From CALHKP01 sp963558075 (GTDB lineage: Bacteria > Bacillota > Clostridia > Peptostreptococcales > Anaerovoracaceae), in the NCBI GenBank assembly GCA_963558075.1, contig CAUWFN010000044.1, forward strand, positions 1 to 15,987: a stretch of DNA of 15,987 bases. Direction: 5' to 3'. Under the pieces are notes generated by a model, which was given only the letters and a program-made list of their open reading frames with translations, searched no databases and was not told where the DNA came from. The position numbers and the translations under genes are program-made. This document shows positions 14,630 through 15,987 of the stretch, one piece after another (positions within the stretch are counted from its first letter, which is position 1; each line of letters begins with the position of its first letter).

Positions 14630-15526
14630 ATGAATCAAAACATTAATTCAATCAGTTCATACCTGAAAAATCACTTCGGATCAAAGACTGTCAAACTGTC
14701 TCTTGACGGCGGTTTCACATGTCCTAACCGAGATGGAAAAAAGGGCTACGGAGGCTGTCTTTTTTGTTCCGAATCAGGCAGCGGAGACACGGCCTCAAAT
14801 ATAGAAGATCAGATACGTCTTCTCTCTGATAAATGGCCAAATGCAAACTATATAGCATACTTTCAAAATCACACAAATACATATGCTCCCGTAGAGGAGC
14901 TTCGCGAAAAATACCAAAAAGCACTAGATCATCCTATGATTTCCGGAATTGCCATAGCAACAAGGCCTGACTGCCTTGGAGATGATGTCCTTGACCTTCT
15001 TTCGGAAATAAACGAAAACAATTTCATGTGGGTTGAGCTTGGGCTTCAAACTATTCACGACGAAACATCAAAGAAAATGAACATCGGCTACACGCTTTCT
15101 GAATTCGATAGAGCTATCTCAGAGCTTAACAAGCGAAATATCAAAACGGTAGTTCATCTAATTCTTGGTCTCCCGGGAGAAACTCGCGATGACATGGTTC
15201 AGTCGGTAAAGTACGTATGTGCAAGCGGTGCATGGGGTCTTAAGCTACATCTTCTAAATGTAGTAAAAGGCTCGCAAATGGCAACTCTTTATCCTGACTA
15301 CAACTCTTTTGATTCTCTTGAATCTTACGTAAATTTTGTATGTGATTTAATAGAGATAATACCACCGGAAATTGTAATTCACAGGCTAACTGCCGATGCT
15401 CCAAGAAAAATTTTGATGACTCCCGAGTGGAGCTACAAAAAACGAACAATTTTAAATGGCATTCACAACGAGCTCAGAAGAAGGGGATCGTATCAGGGAT
15501 GCAAACTCAAGGAAAATAATGCATAG
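14630..15526 (+). CDS. ytqA: TIGR01212 family radical SAM protein (YtqA/YhcC type)
   Basis: This belongs to the YtqA/YhcC branch of radical SAM enzymes, related to the Elp3-type fold. The cluster cysteines C31, C43 and C46 lie in FTCPNRDGKKGYGGCLFC (29-46), with the wide first spacing typical of this family. YFQNHTNTYAP (78-88), AIATRPDCL (109-117) and LGLPGETRDD (185-194) are also characteristic. Length is 298 residues. The ATG has AAGGGG six to seven bases upstream. In B. subtilis YtqA has been proposed to act in tRNA wobble-uridine (mnm5s2U) modification; I treat that as likely but not shown for this protein. It is divergent from queH, another wobble-modification gene, and is followed after 18 bases by ybaK. 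Confidence 0.9.
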   Translation: MNQNINSISSYLKNHFGSKTVKLSLDGGFTCPNRDGKKGYGGCLFCSESGSGDTASNIEDQIRLLSDKWPNANYIAYFQNHTNTYAPVEELREKYQKALDHPMISGIAIATRPDCLGDDVLDLLSEINENNFMWVELGLQTIHDETSKKMNIGYTLSEFDRAISELNKRNIKTVVHLILGLPGETRDDMVQSVKYVCASGAWGLKLHLLNVVKGSQMATLYPDYNSFDSLESYVNFVCDLIEIIPPEIVIHRLTADAPRKILMTPEWSYKKRTILNGIHNELRRRGSYQGCKLKENNA

Positions 15527-15544
15527 ATAATAACTGGAGTAAAT

Positions 15545-15987
15545 ATGGCAAAGAAAAAAGAAGATAAGACAAATGTTATGCGAATACTCGATCAGCACAA
15601 AATTCCCTACGAGCATTATTGCTATGTGAACTCAGGTGCTGTAAGCGGAGTCGATGTAGCAAAGGCTATGAATCAGGATCCTGTATCCGTTTTCAAAACC
15701 CTTGTTACAGTAGGTAAATCCAAGACGAACTACGTTTTCGTTATTCCTGTCGAAAAAGAACTTGATCTAAAAAAAGCAGCAAAGGCCGCCGGCGAAAAAT
15801 CTATCGAAATGATAAAATCAAAAGAGCTGCTGCCCCTCACAGGCTATATACATGGCGGATGCTCTCCAATAGGAATGAAAAAAAGTTTTGCAACTTTTGT
15901 GGATGACTCTGCAAATAATCTTGATACAATCATCTACAGTGCCGGAAAAATCGGGTATCAAGTAGAAACTACACTAGAAGATTTAAG
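15545..15987 (+). CDS. ybaK: YbaK/EbsC-type Cys-tRNA(Pro) deacylase, C-terminus cut by right edge
   Basis: YbaK-family proteins hydrolyse Cys mischarged on tRNA(Pro), a proofreading step in trans. The frame is open from an ATG with GGAG a few bases upstream to the window edge (147 full codons). The family is about 155-160 residues, so only around ten residues are missing. Visible family features are VFKTL with K51, the likely equivalent of the essential lysine, FVIPVEKELD (65-74) and GYIHGGCSPIGMKK (100-113). It lies 18 bases after ytqA and is probably co-transcribed with it. Other members of the superfamily (ProX, PrdX) differ in the active-site loop; the KTL and GGCSPIG motifs favour YbaK. 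Confidence 0.92.
   Translation, partial: MAKKKEDKTNVMRILDQHKIPYEHYCYVNSGAVSGVDVAKAMNQDPVSVFKTLVTVGKSKTNYVFVIPVEKELDLKKAAKAAGEKSIEMIKSKELLPLTGYIHGGCSPIGMKKSFATFVDDSANNLDTIIYSAGKIGYQVETTLEDL

Noticed and set aside
1..15987. Search for defence systems, mobile elements, tRNAs, riboswitches and attachment sites
   Set aside because: All long open frames with coding character match housekeeping families, gaps are short, and no transposase, integrase, terminal inverted repeats or structured RNA leaders were seen by eye.

Overview
The window is a housekeeping segment of a low-to-mid-GC Gram-positive (Firmicutes) chromosome, most likely an anaerobic member of the class Clostridia. The main evidence is the order priA-def-fmt-rsmB-prpC-pknB-rsgA-rpe, a cluster known from Bacilli and Clostridia. 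Strong AGGAGG-type ribosome binding sites, a PASTA kinase with its phosphatase, and a class A penicillin-binding protein with an acidic proline-rich tail agree with this. A Clostridiales Family XIII (Mogibacterium-like) origin is possible, but genus cannot be settled from the sequence alone. I see no rRNA, tRNA, insertion sequence, prophage, CRISPR array or defence island. The longest stretch without a gene is about 174 bases.

Layout: (1) 1-758, minus strand: the N-terminal third of a ComEC/Rec2 DNA-uptake channel, cut by the left edge. (2) 759-932: a divergent intergenic region with one clear sigma-A-type promoter on each strand and a repeated AAACTTTGC element that overlaps the rightward -35 box. 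(3) 933-3908, plus strand: a 991-residue bifunctional class A PBP, closed by a strong terminator at 3933-3961 that can work in both directions. (4) 14546 down to 4027, minus strand: ten genes, queH-asnA-priA-def-fmt-rsmB-prpC-pknB-rsgA-rpe, with gaps of at most 49 bases, several of exactly 10 bases, and two overlaps. This looks like one long transcription unit that ends at the terminator shared with the PBP gene. (5) 14559-15987, plus strand, divergent from queH: a promoter, a TIGR01212/YtqA-type radical SAM gene and a ybaK-type Cys-tRNA(Pro) deacylase cut by the right edge.

Most genes serve translation: tRNA modification (QueH, probably YtqA), initiator Met-tRNA formylation (Fmt), nascent-chain deformylation (Def), 16S rRNA m5C967 (RsmB), 30S maturation (RsgA) and tRNA proofreading (YbaK). 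They are interleaved with replication restart (PriA), asparagine synthesis (AsnA), the pentose phosphate pathway (Rpe) and a cell-wall-sensing kinase/phosphatase pair (PknB/PrpC). The kinase cluster converges on a class A PBP gene, which suits the known role of PASTA kinases in peptidoglycan control.

I found no new multi-gene system. The points most worth a second look are a PriA that lacks the usual winged-helix domain, the absence of rlmN between rsmB and prpC, a Cys-containing N-terminal extension on QueH, a large insert in the PBP between its two enzymatic domains, a perfect hairpin early in rsgA that shares 14 bases with the PBP terminator, and a candidate operator on the PBP promoter.
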